NCBI GenBank assembly: GCA_022511145.1
Contig: JAFLSC010000015.1
Coordinates: 1-46,152, forward strand
From: Helicobacter sp.
GTDB taxonomy: Bacteria; Campylobacterota; Campylobacteria; Campylobacterales; Helicobacteraceae
Reading direction: 5' to 3'
DNA: 46,152 nt
Shown here in pieces: positions 24,939 to 33,406 of the stretch; the stretch's first letter is position 1; each line of letters opens with the position of its first letter. The notes under the pieces are model-generated. The model was not told the DNA's origin, did no database searches, and saw only the letters and a program-made list of their open reading frames with translations. Position numbers and translations under genes: made by a program.

Positions 24939-27464
24939 ATGAAAGCACTAAAATATCTTGGAATTGTTCTTGTTGTGTTGGTTGTATTAGTTGGTGGCAT
25001 TTTAGCGTGGCTTTTTTCAGCTAGCGGTAATGAATTTTTAAAAAACAAAATCACCCAAATTGCAAATGAAAAAGCCCCCATTGAATTATCGTTTGAGTAT
25101 TTTAAGCTGGGTTGGAATTCTTATGCGTTTAGTTTGAGTGATAAGGCAAAATCTCAAGTGGCTATTGAGGGGAGCTATTCTCTTTTGACTTTAAATACTC
25201 AAGCTAAAATTACGGGTGTTATCAAAGATTTAGCTCCTTATGAAAATCTCATAGGAATGAAACTTAATGGTGGATTGAGTTTGAATGGGGATTTAACTAA
25301 ACAATCTAATAATCTCGCTTTAAAAGCAGATATTGGTGCCTTTGAGAGTCATATTAATGTGGATATTGGACTCAAAAATTATCAACCCCAAAGGCTTTTT
25401 ATTACAAGTACCGATGGGATTAAGCTTGAACCACTCTTGCATTTTTTAAATCAGCCCCAATACGCTAGTGGTCAGATTGCCCTTAAAGCGGATATGAATA
25501 TTCAAGATATTAAAAATCCCCAAGGAGGATTCCAAATCGCTTCCAAAGCCCTTTCTCCTAACCTTTCATTATTATCCAAAGAATACGGGATAATTTTACC
25601 CAAAGATGCTCTTAGCTTCCTTATTGAAGGAGAGGTAAAGGAGGAATCCCTTATTAACAAAATTGTAGCTCAATCAAGCTACCTTAGCCTTGCTTCTAAT
25701 AATCTCCAAATTAATCTCAAAGATTATCACGCTAATGGCGAGATTGTTGGAAATCTTAAAAATATCACAGCTAGTGGTTTTAATCTTAAAGAAAATTTAG
25801 CAATCAATCTTGCCCTAAAAGCACAAAATATCGCTAATCAAAATGCTTTATTAACACTTGCTACGCTTAATCAGCCCTTTAAGGTTAATTTAGAAATTCC
25901 TCAATACAGCCCCAAAACTATCCAAATCACAGGCGAAAAGCTTGATATTGCCTCTTTATTGAAATTTGCCTCCTTACCTTATGATGCAGCGGGTAATCTT
26001 GACTTTAAAGCTGATATTACTCGTATTGATTTAGACAAAGGAGCTTTTAGTCTCAAAGGGGATTTGCAAAGTGCAATCAGTCATCTTAATTATGAAAAAA
26101 TGGCTATCGCTAAGGACAATAAACTAAATGCTAATTTTAGTGGGAATGAAAAAGAAATTGCTGTGAATATGACAAGTGATTTATTTGATTCTAACTTTAA
26201 AGGTTTTGTTGCTTTAGAACAATATGCTCCCAAAACAGCAAATATCGAAGCTTCAAATCTTAATTTGCAAAAATTAGCGGGGCTTTTAGGCTATGATATG
26301 CAAGGTATTCTTAATCTCAAAAGTGAGCTTAAAAATTTCAAAGATAATCAGTTTGATGGTAACTTCAAGGCAGATTCTCCTAAGCTTTTAATAAGTCAAA
26401 AAACACTCAATGAGCTAAGCGGAATGTCTTTTAAAAAGGATTTAGAATTTACCCTTAGGGGTGAGGGAAATTTCAAAAAAGGTGTGGGTGAAGCCAAGGT
26501 GGATTTAAATTCTAAAGATTTGAATTTAAAAATCTTTAACACCAAAATTGATTTGCAAAAGCAAAATTATTCTACGGATTTTGCTTTCTCTACTCCGCAA
26601 ATTGCTAATATCAATCCGTTAGACTTAACGCTTAAGGGGGCTTTGAGTTTGGAAGGAAGTGTGGGAATAGAAGGAGATAATCCTCTGCTTAAAATAACAA
26701 CGAGCGATTTTGGCACCCCTTTAAATGTGCAATTACAAAATCAAAAACTCACACTCCAAGCCCAAAAGCTTGATATTCATAAAATCGCTACTTTTGTTGA
26801 TAATGATAAGATGATTAAAGGCGGAGAACTCCATTTGGATTCTAATCTTGTGATTAAGGGCAATGATTCTAAAACTATTTTAAAAAACCTACAAGGAAAT
26901 TTTCAAGCTAGTGTGCAGAAATTAGAACTTTATGGTGTGGATATTGATGCCCTAGCAAGCAGCTATGAAAGTGCAAACTCTCTTAGTTTGCTTGATGTTG
27001 GGGCATTTGTTTTAGCGGGTCCTTTAGGGATTGCGGCAACTAAAGGGGGGAGTTTAGGATTTTCAGGTTTAAACTCTGTGGTGAGTGCCAAAACACTTAT
27101 TCGGCAGTTAGAAGCAAATTTTGATATTAATAAAGGAATAGCGAATGCTAAAGATGTTGCTTTTGCTACCGGTAAAACAAGGATAGCCGCTAAGGGTGCT
27201 ATTAACCTTAATAACAATAATTTTGAGAATTTTTCTATTGCTTTACTTGATGAAAAAAATTGTGCCAAATATGCCCAGCAAATTAAAGGCACTTTGGATA
27301 ATCCTAAGATTGAAATTACTCAAACAACCATAGATACGGCTGTGAATCTTGCTACTTCGCTTTTAGGAGAAATTACCAAAAATGCAAAAAAAGCTGTTGA
27401 GCCTGTTTTAAAAACGCCCTCTACTCAATGTTCTGTTTTTTATCAAGGCGTTGTGAAACCTTAG
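24939..27464 (+). CDS. AsmA-like membrane-anchored periplasmic protein
   Basis: An 841-residue protein with one N-terminal membrane segment (about 5-27) and a large periplasmic part built of many short amphipathic strands (LNGGLSLNGDL, LKADIGAFESHINVD and similar), the pattern of AsmA/TamB-type beta-groove proteins. The C-terminal 140 residues carry the AsmA core with FDINKGIANAKDVAFATG, then AAKGAINLNN and IKGTLDNPKIE. Such proteins are linked to phospholipid transport to, and assembly of, the outer membrane. Two cysteines close to the C terminus (in KNCAKYAQ and TQCSVFY) may form a disulphide. ATG 24939 has GAGGA six bases ahead. Family assignment is by architecture, not by a diagnostic motif. 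Confidence 0.72.
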   Translation: MKALKYLGIVLVVLVVLVGGILAWLFSASGNEFLKNKITQIANEKAPIELSFEYFKLGWNSYAFSLSDKAKSQVAIEGSYSLLTLNTQAKITGVIKDLAPYENLIGMKLNGGLSLNGDLTKQSNNLALKADIGAFESHINVDIGLKNYQPQRLFITSTDGIKLEPLLHFLNQPQYASGQIALKADMNIQDIKNPQGGFQIASKALSPNLSLLSKEYGIILPKDALSFLIEGEVKEESLINKIVAQSSYLSLASNNLQINLKDYHANGEIVGNLKNITASGFNLKENLAINLALKAQNIANQNALLTLATLNQPFKVNLEIPQYSPKTIQITGEKLDIASLLKFASLPYDAAGNLDFKADITRIDLDKGAFSLKGDLQSAISHLNYEKMAIAKDNKLNANFSGNEKEIAVNMTSDLFDSNFKGFVALEQYAPKTANIEASNLNLQKLAGLLGYDMQGILNLKSELKNFKDNQFDGNFKADSPKLLISQKTLNELSGMSFKKDLEFTLRGEGNFKKGVGEAKVDLNSKDLNLKIFNTKIDLQKQNYSTDFAFSTPQIANINPLDLTLKGALSLEGSVGIEGDNPLLKITTSDFGTPLNVQLQNQKLTLQAQKLDIHKIATFVDNDKMIKGGELHLDSNLVIKGNDSKTILKNLQGNFQASVQKLELYGVDIDALASSYESANSLSLLDVGAFVLAGPLGIAATKGGSLGFSGLNSVVSAKTLIRQLEANFDINKGIANAKDVAFATGKTRIAAKGAINLNNNNFENFSIALLDEKNCAKYAQQIKGTLDNPKIEITQTTIDTAVNLATSLLGEITKNAKKAVEPVLKTPSTQCSVFYQGVVKP

Positions 27465-27486
27465 GCGTGAAACTTTAGGATTGTAT

Positions 27487-27492
27487 TATAAT
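27487..27492 (+). promoter_or_regulatory. -10 box of xthA-ybeY
   Basis: A perfect TATAAT in the 60-base gap before xthA, 32 bases upstream of its ATG. Confidence 0.6.
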
Positions 27493-27524
27493 GAGGGTTT
27501 TGTTGAAGTTTTGAGAGGGAGCTA

Positions 27525-28283
27525 ATGCGATTAATTTCTTGGAATGTTAATGGTTTAAGAGCTTGTATGAATAAGGGTTTTATGGATTTTTTTAACCAAA
27601 TCCAAGCGGATATTTTTTGTATTCAAGAATCCAAAATGCACAAAGAGCAAGCTGATTTTGATTTTGGAGCGTATGAGGAATATTGGAATAGTGCGGAAAA
27701 AAAGGGCTATTCTGGTGTTGTTATTTTAAGTAAAATAAAGCCTCTTGGAGTGTGTTATGATATGGGGATTGCTCATCACGACAAAGAGGGTAGAATCATC
27801 ACCGCAGAATATCGTGATTTTTATTTAGTCAATGTCTATACGCCTAATTCTAAGCGAGAATTAGAGAGATTACCTTACCGAATGGAGTGGGAAGAGGATT
27901 TCAGGGCTTTTTTGAAAAACTTAGAGAAAACAAAGCCTGTTGTAGTGTGTGGGGATTTAAATGTTGCTCATCGTGAGATTGATTTGAAAAATCCCAAAAC
28001 AAATCATAAAAATGCTGGTTTTACTGATGAAGAAAGAGACAAAATGACGAAACTTTTAGATTCAGGTTTCACAGATACTTTTCGCTACTTTTATCCCGAT
28101 TTAGAAGGGGCTTATAGTTGGTGGAGCTATATGGGAAAAGCACGGCAAAACAATGTGGGTTGGAGAATTGATTATTTTTTAAGCTCAAAGATTTTGGATT
28201 CTAAGCTTTTAGAGGCAAAGATTTATCCTGAAATTATGGGAAGCGACCATTGTCCTGTGGGATTAGAAATTGATGTTTATTGA
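27525..28283 (+). CDS. xthA: Exodeoxyribonuclease III / AP endonuclease
   Basis: Base-excision repair nuclease that cuts 5' to abasic sites and trims 3' ends. The 252-residue EEP-fold protein has WNVNGLRA (6-13), QESKMHKEQ with the metal-binding glutamate, VCGDLNVAH, the hairpin segment YSWWSYMGKARQNNVGWRID and the catalytic GSDHCPVGLEI at the end. GGGAG precedes the ATG. It overlaps ybeY by 11 bases. Confidence 0.96.
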   Translation: MRLISWNVNGLRACMNKGFMDFFNQIQADIFCIQESKMHKEQADFDFGAYEEYWNSAEKKGYSGVVILSKIKPLGVCYDMGIAHHDKEGRIITAEYRDFYLVNVYTPNSKRELERLPYRMEWEEDFRAFLKNLEKTKPVVVCGDLNVAHREIDLKNPKTNHKNAGFTDEERDKMTKLLDSGFTDTFRYFYPDLEGAYSWWSYMGKARQNNVGWRIDYFLSSKILDSKLLEAKIYPEIMGSDHCPVGLEIDVY

Positions 28284-28722
28284 TTGGGATAATCAAACAG
28301 ATTGTGAGATTTCTAAGGGATTAATAGAATCTTTAGAAAAAATATTTTGTGAAATGCTGCAAACAATGTCCTTACCTCTAAAGCCCTGTGAATTAATATT
28401 TGTCAATGATGAGGTAATGCAAAAGCTTAATTGTGATTATCGCCATCAAGATAAAACCACTGATGTGCTTTCTTTTCCTTTAGAGTCGGAATTTTCACAA
28501 TTGCTTGGGAGTGTGGTGATTTCACTTCCTAAAGCTAAAGAGGCTGCTAGTGAATTTGGACATAGTTTAGAAGAAGAAATAACCTTACTTTTTATTCACG
28601 GGATTTTGCATTTAGTGGGATTTGACCACGAGAATGATAAGGGAGAGCATCAAGCCAAAGAGGAGTTTTTTATCAATTTCTTTGGGCTTCCTTCAAGCTT
28701 AATTACAAGAACACAAACTTAA
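28273..28722 (+). CDS. ybeY: rRNA maturation endoribonuclease YbeY
   Basis: A zinc-dependent RNase needed for 16S rRNA 3' processing and ribosome quality control. The 149-residue protein has the metal motif HGILHLVGFDHEND (H-x3-H-x5-H) and the upstream block DKTTDVLSFP. ATG 28273 is preferred over an in-frame TTG just before it. It starts within the xthA 3' end, with no strong ribosome site, so it is likely translated by coupling. Confidence 0.95.
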   Translation: MFIDWDNQTDCEISKGLIESLEKIFCEMLQTMSLPLKPCELIFVNDEVMQKLNCDYRHQDKTTDVLSFPLESEFSQLLGSVVISLPKAKEAASEFGHSLEEEITLLFIHGILHLVGFDHENDKGEHQAKEEFFINFFGLPSSLITRTQT

Positions 28723-28801
28723 ATTGCAAAAATATAAGCCAAATTGCAAGAAATAATTGCGAGGTTTTCTAAGAATTTTTGAGGTTTTATTAGAAAATCC
28801 C

Positions 28802-28828
28802 TTTAGTTTTTTAATAAAAATCCGATAT
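28802..28828 (+). promoter_or_regulatory. Sigma-28 (FliA) promoter of the YjfB-like gene
   Basis: TTTAGTT (28802-28808), 14 bases, then CGATAT (28823-28828), preceded by TC so the -10 reads TCCGATAT. This fits the Campylobacter/Helicobacter FliA pattern. The start codon is 43 bases downstream. Confidence 0.65.
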
Positions 28829-28870
28829 ATCTAATGTAGCTTTTTAGCGACAAAAACAAAAGGAGTCCCT

Positions 28871-29086
28871 ATGATTTCTGGTATTGACAGCAATGCAGCA
28901 GTAGTAAGTGGAAATTTAAGTGCGTTAAAAAAAGCACTTAATACCGAAGAGGCATTGATGAATTCTCTAATTGGAGGTATGCAACAAGTGAGTCAAGCAA
29001 GTCTCCAAACACAATCTCAAGCTCCAGCTACTTCTAGTGCTACTCCGCAAAATAATCAAGGCGGCAGACTCGATATTTTGGCTTAA
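28871..29086 (+). CDS. Small putative motility protein (YjfB family)
   Basis: A 71-residue protein with AAGGAG well placed before the ATG. It has a helical N-terminal half (SGNLSALKKALNTEEALMNS), a Gln/Ser/Thr-rich linker and the ending GGRLDILA; a helix followed by a G-x-(L/I)-D-(I/V)-L-A tail is the hallmark of the YjfB putative motility family, whose function is unknown. A FliA-type promoter upstream and the flagellin gene downstream both support a flagellar role. It carries no signal peptide or membrane segment, so a cytoplasmic or exported flagellar accessory role is possible. Confidence 0.65.
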   Translation: MISGIDSNAAVVSGNLSALKKALNTEEALMNSLIGGMQQVSQASLQTQSQAPATSSATPQNNQGGRLDILA

Positions 29087-29103
29087 TAAGCCAAGTGAAT
29101 CTT

Positions 29104-29129
29104 AAACTTTGAGTTTTTACTCAAAGTTT
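29104..29129 (+). terminator. Hairpin after the YjfB-like gene
   Basis: An 11-bp perfect stem (AAACTTTGAGT, 29104-29114, with ACTCAAAGTTT, 29119-29129) closed by TTTT. It is 17 bases after the stop and 120 bases before the flaB promoter. There is no T run beyond it, so it may act as an mRNA end stabiliser as much as a terminator. Confidence 0.5.
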
Positions 29130-29248
29130 CGCCTTGAAAATCCCCTTGCTTATATAAGATTTCTACCCTTATTTAGTTTGTTGATTGAATCCTCATAAAA
29201 GGTAAATATTGCCTATTTCTCGCTGTTTTGTTTGCAAAAATTAAAAAG

Positions 29249-29264
29249 TGGAACACTACTTGCT
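29249..29264 (+). promoter_or_regulatory. Sigma-54 promoter of flaB
   Basis: TGGAACACTACTTGCT has GG at 29250-29251 and GC at 29262-29263 with ten bases between, an almost perfect RpoN site. Transcription should start near 29275, giving a leader of about 30 bases. Helicobacter flaB genes are known to be RpoN-dependent. Confidence 0.9.
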
Positions 29265-29305
29265 TATTACTTTTTCAACATTTTAATTTTTGCAAAGGAT
29301 CGCAG

Positions 29306-30850
29306 ATGAGTTATAGGATATACACAAATGTTAATGCTTTAAACGCACATACTTCAGGTGTTGTGAATAACAGAGATATGTCAGAGGCATTAGCCAAATT
29401 AAGTTCTGGGTTAAGAATCAATAAGGCAGCCGATGATGCTTCAGGTATGGCAATCGCTGATAGCTTAAGGTCTCAAGCATCAGCTTTAGGACAAGCCATA
29501 AGAAATGCTAATGATGCTATCGGGATTATTCAAACTGCTGATAAAGCAATGGATGAGCAAATCAAAATCCTTGATACCATTAAATCAAAAGCTGTTCAAG
29601 CAGCACAAGATGGACAAACAAGGACAACAAGAAACGCTCTCCAAAGCGATATTTTAAGGCTAATGGAGGAACTTGATAATATTGCTAACACAACAAGTTT
29701 CAATGGTCAGCAAATGCTCTCTGGAGCTTTTACTAATAAAGAATTCCAAATTGGTGCTTATTCTAATACGACAGTGAAAGCTTCTATCCAACCAACACAA
29801 TCTCAAAAAATCGGGCACGTCCGCTATGAAACTGCTTCAATGACAGGAATAGGAATGTTGGCAAGTGGGGGAGCTTCTAACCTTGGTGAAGTCGCTTTAA
29901 GATTTTTGAATACCGATGGAACAAGCTCTTATGGGATTGAAACCATTAAAATTTCAACTTCAGCAGGAACAGGAATTGGGGCATTAGCAGAAGCAATTAA
30001 TAAACACTCTGATACACTTGGTGTTAGAGCAACTTATAGTGTTATCGGGCAAGGTTTGAATGAAATTGTTTCAGGAACAATTCGAGGACTGGTGATTAAT
30101 GGAATTACAATCGGGGATATTAATGATGTCCAAAAAAGCGATAGCGATGGGCGTCTTATTGCTGCAATTAACGCACAAAAAGAAAGAACAGGTGTCCAAG
30201 CTTCTCTTACTATTTCTGGGGCATTGCAACTCACAAGTGCTGATGGACGAGCTATTTCTGTGCATATTACAAGTGGTGCAGCTGTGCTTGGTGGAGGTTC
30301 TTTTGAGGGTGTTTCTGGGACAACTCACGCAATTGTAGGGCGTCTCACAATGATTCGTCTTAACGCAAGGGATATTCTTGTCTCTGGTGTGAATTTCAGC
30401 TTTGTTGGTTTAGCTTCCGCACAAGGTGGTATAGCAGAATACACCGTGAATTTAAGAAGCATTAATGGAGAATTTGGAGCAAATATTGCCTCTGCGATTG
30501 GAGCAAATGGAAATTACGCTCAAGCATTCATTAATTCCAACGGGATTGGTGCGGGTGTTACAAGCTTGGTAGGGGCAATGGCAGTTATGGATATGGCACA
30601 ATCTGCACAAGAACACCTTGATAGAATCCGAGCGGACTTAGGTTCTGTCCAACAACAACTTGTTGCTACCGTTAATAATATCTCTGTAACACAAGTTAAT
30701 GTTAAATCTGCAGAATCTCAAATCCGTGATACAGACTTTGCAGAAGAATCTGCGACTTTCTCAAAAACAAACATCTTAGCACAATCTGGAAGTTTTGCAA
30801 TGGCACAAGCTAACCAAGTGCAACAAAATGTCCTCCGACTCTTACAATAG
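29306..30850 (+). CDS. flaB: Flagellin B
   Basis: A 514-residue flagellin, the length of Helicobacter FlaB. ATG 29306 follows AAGGA (29295-29299) and gives [18 protein letters not shown]; a longer reading would include the sigma-54 promoter. The conserved D0/D1 regions are clear: [20 protein letters not shown] at the N terminus, and [20 protein letters not shown] then [14 protein letters not shown] at the C terminus. The central variable part (about 190-420) is rich in Ser, Thr and Gly and is the probable site of pseudaminic acid attachment. NNRDM after the first helix and the RpoN promoter favour FlaB over FlaA. A strong terminator follows. Confidence 0.93.
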   Translation: MSYRIYTNVNALNAHTSGVVNNRDMSEALAKLSSGLRINKAADDASGMAIADSLRSQASALGQAIRNANDAIGIIQTADKAMDEQIKILDTIKSKAVQAAQDGQTRTTRNALQSDILRLMEELDNIANTTSFNGQQMLSGAFTNKEFQIGAYSNTTVKASIQPTQSQKIGHVRYETASMTGIGMLASGGASNLGEVALRFLNTDGTSSYGIETIKISTSAGTGIGALAEAINKHSDTLGVRATYSVIGQGLNEIVSGTIRGLVINGITIGDINDVQKSDSDGRLIAAINAQKERTGVQASLTISGALQLTSADGRAISVHITSGAAVLGGGSFEGVSGTTHAIVGRLTMIRLNARDILVSGVNFSFVGLASAQGGIAEYTVNLRSINGEFGANIASAIGANGNYAQAFINSNGIGAGVTSLVGAMAVMDMAQSAQEHLDRIRADLGSVQQQLVATVNNISVTQVNVKSAESQIRDTDFAEESATFSKTNILAQSGSFAMAQANQVQQNVLRLLQ

Positions 30851-30856
30851 ACTAAT

Positions 30857-30892
30857 AAAAGAGACTTCTTAAAGTCTCTTTTATCTTTTTTT
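30857..30892 (+). terminator. Rho-independent terminator of flaB
   Basis: GAGACTT (30861-30867) pairs with AAGTCTC (30872-30878) around a 4-base loop, extended by AAAA/TTTT, and followed by a long T-rich tail (TTTTATCTTTTTTT). Confidence 0.9.
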
Positions 30893-30894
30893 GC

Positions 30895-30900
30895 TATTAT
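30895..30900 (+). promoter_or_regulatory. -10 box of maf
   Basis: TATTAT with TGC just ahead (extended -10), directly after the flaB terminator and 27 bases before the maf ATG. It suggests housekeeping expression of maf and the glycan genes after it, separate from the RpoN control of flaB. Confidence 0.55.
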
Positions 30901-30927
30901 CTCTTTAGCTTTTAGAAAGGAATCTTA

Positions 30928-32871
30928 ATGGAAGAAATTCTCAATCCTCGTTTGGAAAAAAATCTCAATGCCCTAGCACAAAAAGACCCTCTTTTGGTTG
31001 CACAGCTAAAACTCATTGAGCCTAATAAAAAATACGAAGTCTATATTGGTTCTGACCCACTAAACATCAATATCTACGACAAAGAGAGAAAAGTCTCACT
31101 TTTTTACAATGAACCTTTAGTGGAAATCAAGGAAAAAATCAAAGAATTTGAGCTTTATCGTAATTACCCTTTTCTTTATTTTTTTGGAATTGGGAATGGT
31201 ATTTTTTACAAAATGCTTTTTAGCAATAGTGTGCTTAAAAAAGTTTTTGTGTTTGAACCTGAATTGGAGTTGATTTATATTGCTTTAAATTTTGCTGATT
31301 TTTCAGAAGAGATTTTGAGTGGCAAGTTCTCTATTCTTTGGACAAAAACCACTTCTTTTAACCAAATTCACAAAAGTCTCAATGAAGGTGGGCAGTGGAT
31401 TTACTCTAAGGTTTATAATTTGCATCTTTATAATAATTACTATGGAGACTATCAACAAGAGTGCTATGATGTCCATTCTATAATTACAAGGGCTTTGGAA
31501 CATCACGTTTTAGCAGTAGGGAATGATTCTATTGATGCCCTTGTAGGGTTGGAACATCAAATTTTTAACATTCCTGAAATGATTCATTCCCCTTCTTTAA
31601 AAGAATTTGTTTCTAAAGCCAAAACAACTAACACCGCTGTTATTGTCTCCACAGGACCTTCTTTGTATAAACAGCTTCCTTTATTAAAAGAATATGCCCC
31701 TTATGTAACAATCTTTTGCGTTGATGCTTCTTTTCCTATTCTTGCTAAACACAATATTAAGCCCGATATTGTCGTAACGCTAGAACGTGTTGAGCCTACG
31801 GCACAATTTTTTATTCAAACACCCAAAAAAGCCCAAGAAGGCGTTATTTTTGCCTTAACAAGTATTGTTCATCAAGCCACAACCAAAGCTATTACAAAAG
31901 GGGTAAAAACTTTTAGTATGCGTCCTTTTGGTTATAATCGTTTTTTTGCAATCGAAGATTATGGTTATGCAGGCATTGGAATGAGTGCGGCTAATCTTGC
32001 TTATGAATTTATTGTTTTTTGCGGTTTTGAACGTTGTATTTTTATCGGGCAAGATTTAGCTTTTGCACCTGATGGTAAAACTCACTCACAAGATGCAATT
32101 TTTGGTGAAAATGAAACGCAATACAAACCCCAAGATGAGATAAACAAAAAAATCTTAGTCCCTGCTTATGGTGGCAAAGGAATGGTAGAGACGACAAAAG
32201 TTTGGCAAATGTTTTTGAATTTCTTTGAAAAAGATATTGCTGATACTCCTTATGCGATTGAAGCGATTAATGCCACAGAGGGGGGAGCGAGAATTGCTGG
32301 GACAAAAGAAATGCCTTTTGCAAAAGCCCTTGAGTGTGTCCCTAAAGTCAAAAAGCAGCCCATTAAGCTTAATCCTCCTACAAAAGAGCGGATTAAAGCC
32401 AATGAAAAACAAGCAAAAGCTAAGGTTAAAGAATTGCTTGATTATGGTTACAAAAAGAAAAAAGAAGTGGAAAAACTTTTCTTAAAAGTTGTTAAAATGA
32501 CAGAAGAGTTAGAGCGGCTCAATAAGGCTAATAAACTTGAAAAAATCGATTTTGAAAAAATGACAAAAATCCTTGATGAGATTGATGATATTAAAGAAAA
32601 TTTTAAAGACCCCACTTTTATTCAGATGTTTTCTGATGTGGTGCAGTCTTATATCGTTCATCAAGAACTCAATCTTGCTAAAATCCTTGTTAAGCCCGTT
32701 ACCACTCTTATTGAAAAACAAGTCAAACAAATTGATTGGCTCTATACTCATAAATTTTGGCTTTTCTCGCTTGCAGGAGGAATGAATGCGACTTTAGAGA
32801 TTGTGAAACGTTCTGCGAAAAATTGGATGAAATTGCCTAAAAAATATGAAGAAAAGGAAAATGAAAAATGA
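30928..32871 (+). CDS. Motility accessory factor Maf, flagellin glycosylation (DUF115/MptE-like)
   Basis: A 647-residue protein of the Maf family. The central DUF115 domain begins at about 230 with TAVIVSTGPSLYKQLPLL and holds VTIFCVDASFPILAKHNIKP, CGFERCIFIGQDLAF and AINATEGGARIAGT. Maf proteins are the candidate transferases that attach pseudaminic or legionaminic acid to flagellin, and they usually lie beside flagellin genes, as here. The last 200 residues are lysine-rich and helical with coiled-coil character. AAAGGA precedes the ATG. Its stop overlaps the start of the phase-variable gene (ATGA), so the two are coupled. The pseudaminic acid synthase gene pseI is 8 kb away. Confidence 0.9.
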   Translation: MEEILNPRLEKNLNALAQKDPLLVAQLKLIEPNKKYEVYIGSDPLNINIYDKERKVSLFYNEPLVEIKEKIKEFELYRNYPFLYFFGIGNGIFYKMLFSNSVLKKVFVFEPELELIYIALNFADFSEEILSGKFSILWTKTTSFNQIHKSLNEGGQWIYSKVYNLHLYNNYYGDYQQECYDVHSIITRALEHHVLAVGNDSIDALVGLEHQIFNIPEMIHSPSLKEFVSKAKTTNTAVIVSTGPSLYKQLPLLKEYAPYVTIFCVDASFPILAKHNIKPDIVVTLERVEPTAQFFIQTPKKAQEGVIFALTSIVHQATTKAITKGVKTFSMRPFGYNRFFAIEDYGYAGIGMSAANLAYEFIVFCGFERCIFIGQDLAFAPDGKTHSQDAIFGENETQYKPQDEINKKILVPAYGGKGMVETTKVWQMFLNFFEKDIADTPYAIEAINATEGGARIAGTKEMPFAKALECVPKVKKQPIKLNPPTKERIKANEKQAKAKVKELLDYGYKKKKEVEKLFLKVVKMTEELERLNKANKLEKIDFEKMTKILDEIDDIKENFKDPTFIQMFSDVVQSYIVHQELNLAKILVKPVTTLIEKQVKQIDWLYTHKFWLFSLAGGMNATLEIVKRSAKNWMKLPKKYEEKENEK

Positions 32872-33396
32872 AAATTCTCTATGCTCCCACTTATCGCGAG
32901 CAAAATGACGCTCTTCACGCAAATTGTTTGTGCGGCTATGACATTCAAATCCTTGAGACACTCTGTGATGCCTTAAAATCTCAAAAAATTTCTAGGAATG
33001 AGGGGGGGGGGAAATAGGTTATTAGAAAATAATGTCTTTTACTTGCCTCACCCTAAAACCCCTTCAAATTATTCTAAAGTTATTACTCAAAGCCTCAAAG
33101 GCTATCCTCTAAAAACCATAAAAACTCTCTCTCAAGCTAAAAACGCTAACACCCTTGTTACTGATGCTTCTAAGCTTTCTTTAGCTTTTAGTATGCTCAC
33201 TAAACAACCCAGCATTATTTTTTTGCCCTCTTTAAATATTAATTTTGGAGAGGATAGGTTTTCACAATTTCTCTTAAATTGTTGTTTTTTTGCGAATTCT
33301 CTTGAAACACTAGAGCATATTATTTTAGCCTATCCTCAACTTGCTTTGGAAAAACAGGCAAATATTGAAAAATTCTTAGAAGAAGATTTACTCTAA
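32868..33396 (+). CDS. Phase-variable glycosyltransferase-like half protein, out of frame in this sequence
   Basis: Translation starting at ATG 32868, coupled to maf by ATGA, gives MKILYAPTYREQNDALHANC, runs into ten G bases (33002-33011) and stops at 33015-33017 after 49 residues. The other frame after the tract is open to 33396. With nine G bases (or twelve) the parts join into a 175-residue protein. KILYAPTYRE and NTLVTDASKLSLAFSMLTKQPSIIF-like spacing match the C-terminal nucleotide-binding half of CDP-glycerol glycerophosphotransferases (compare LTYAPTLRY and FLITDTSGTAFTYSYTTLRP in the next gene). No N-terminal acceptor half is present. An internal ATG (32998) in the downstream frame lacks a usable ribosome site. 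A sequencing error in the G tract is the main alternative. Confidence 0.7.
33002..33011 (+). repeat. Ten-base poly-G tract (contingency locus)
   Basis: The only G or C run longer than six in the window, placed in the coding frame of a surface-glycan gene. Such tracts slip during replication in Campylobacter and Helicobacter and switch genes on and off. At ten G the gene is off; nine G restores the frame. Confidence 0.85.
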
Positions 33397-33406
33397 AGGG
33401 GGATTT

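Noticed and set aside
29306..30850. Assignment of the flagellin as FlaA
   Set aside because: The N terminus, the 514-residue length and the near-perfect sigma-54 promoter fit FlaB; FlaA genes use sigma-28.
32998..33396. The downstream half of the phase-variable gene as a free-standing gene starting at ATG 32998
   Set aside because: The only purine-rich stretch runs into the ATG itself, leaving no spacing, and the G tract would encode the second to fifth residues; joining to the upstream frame is far better supported.
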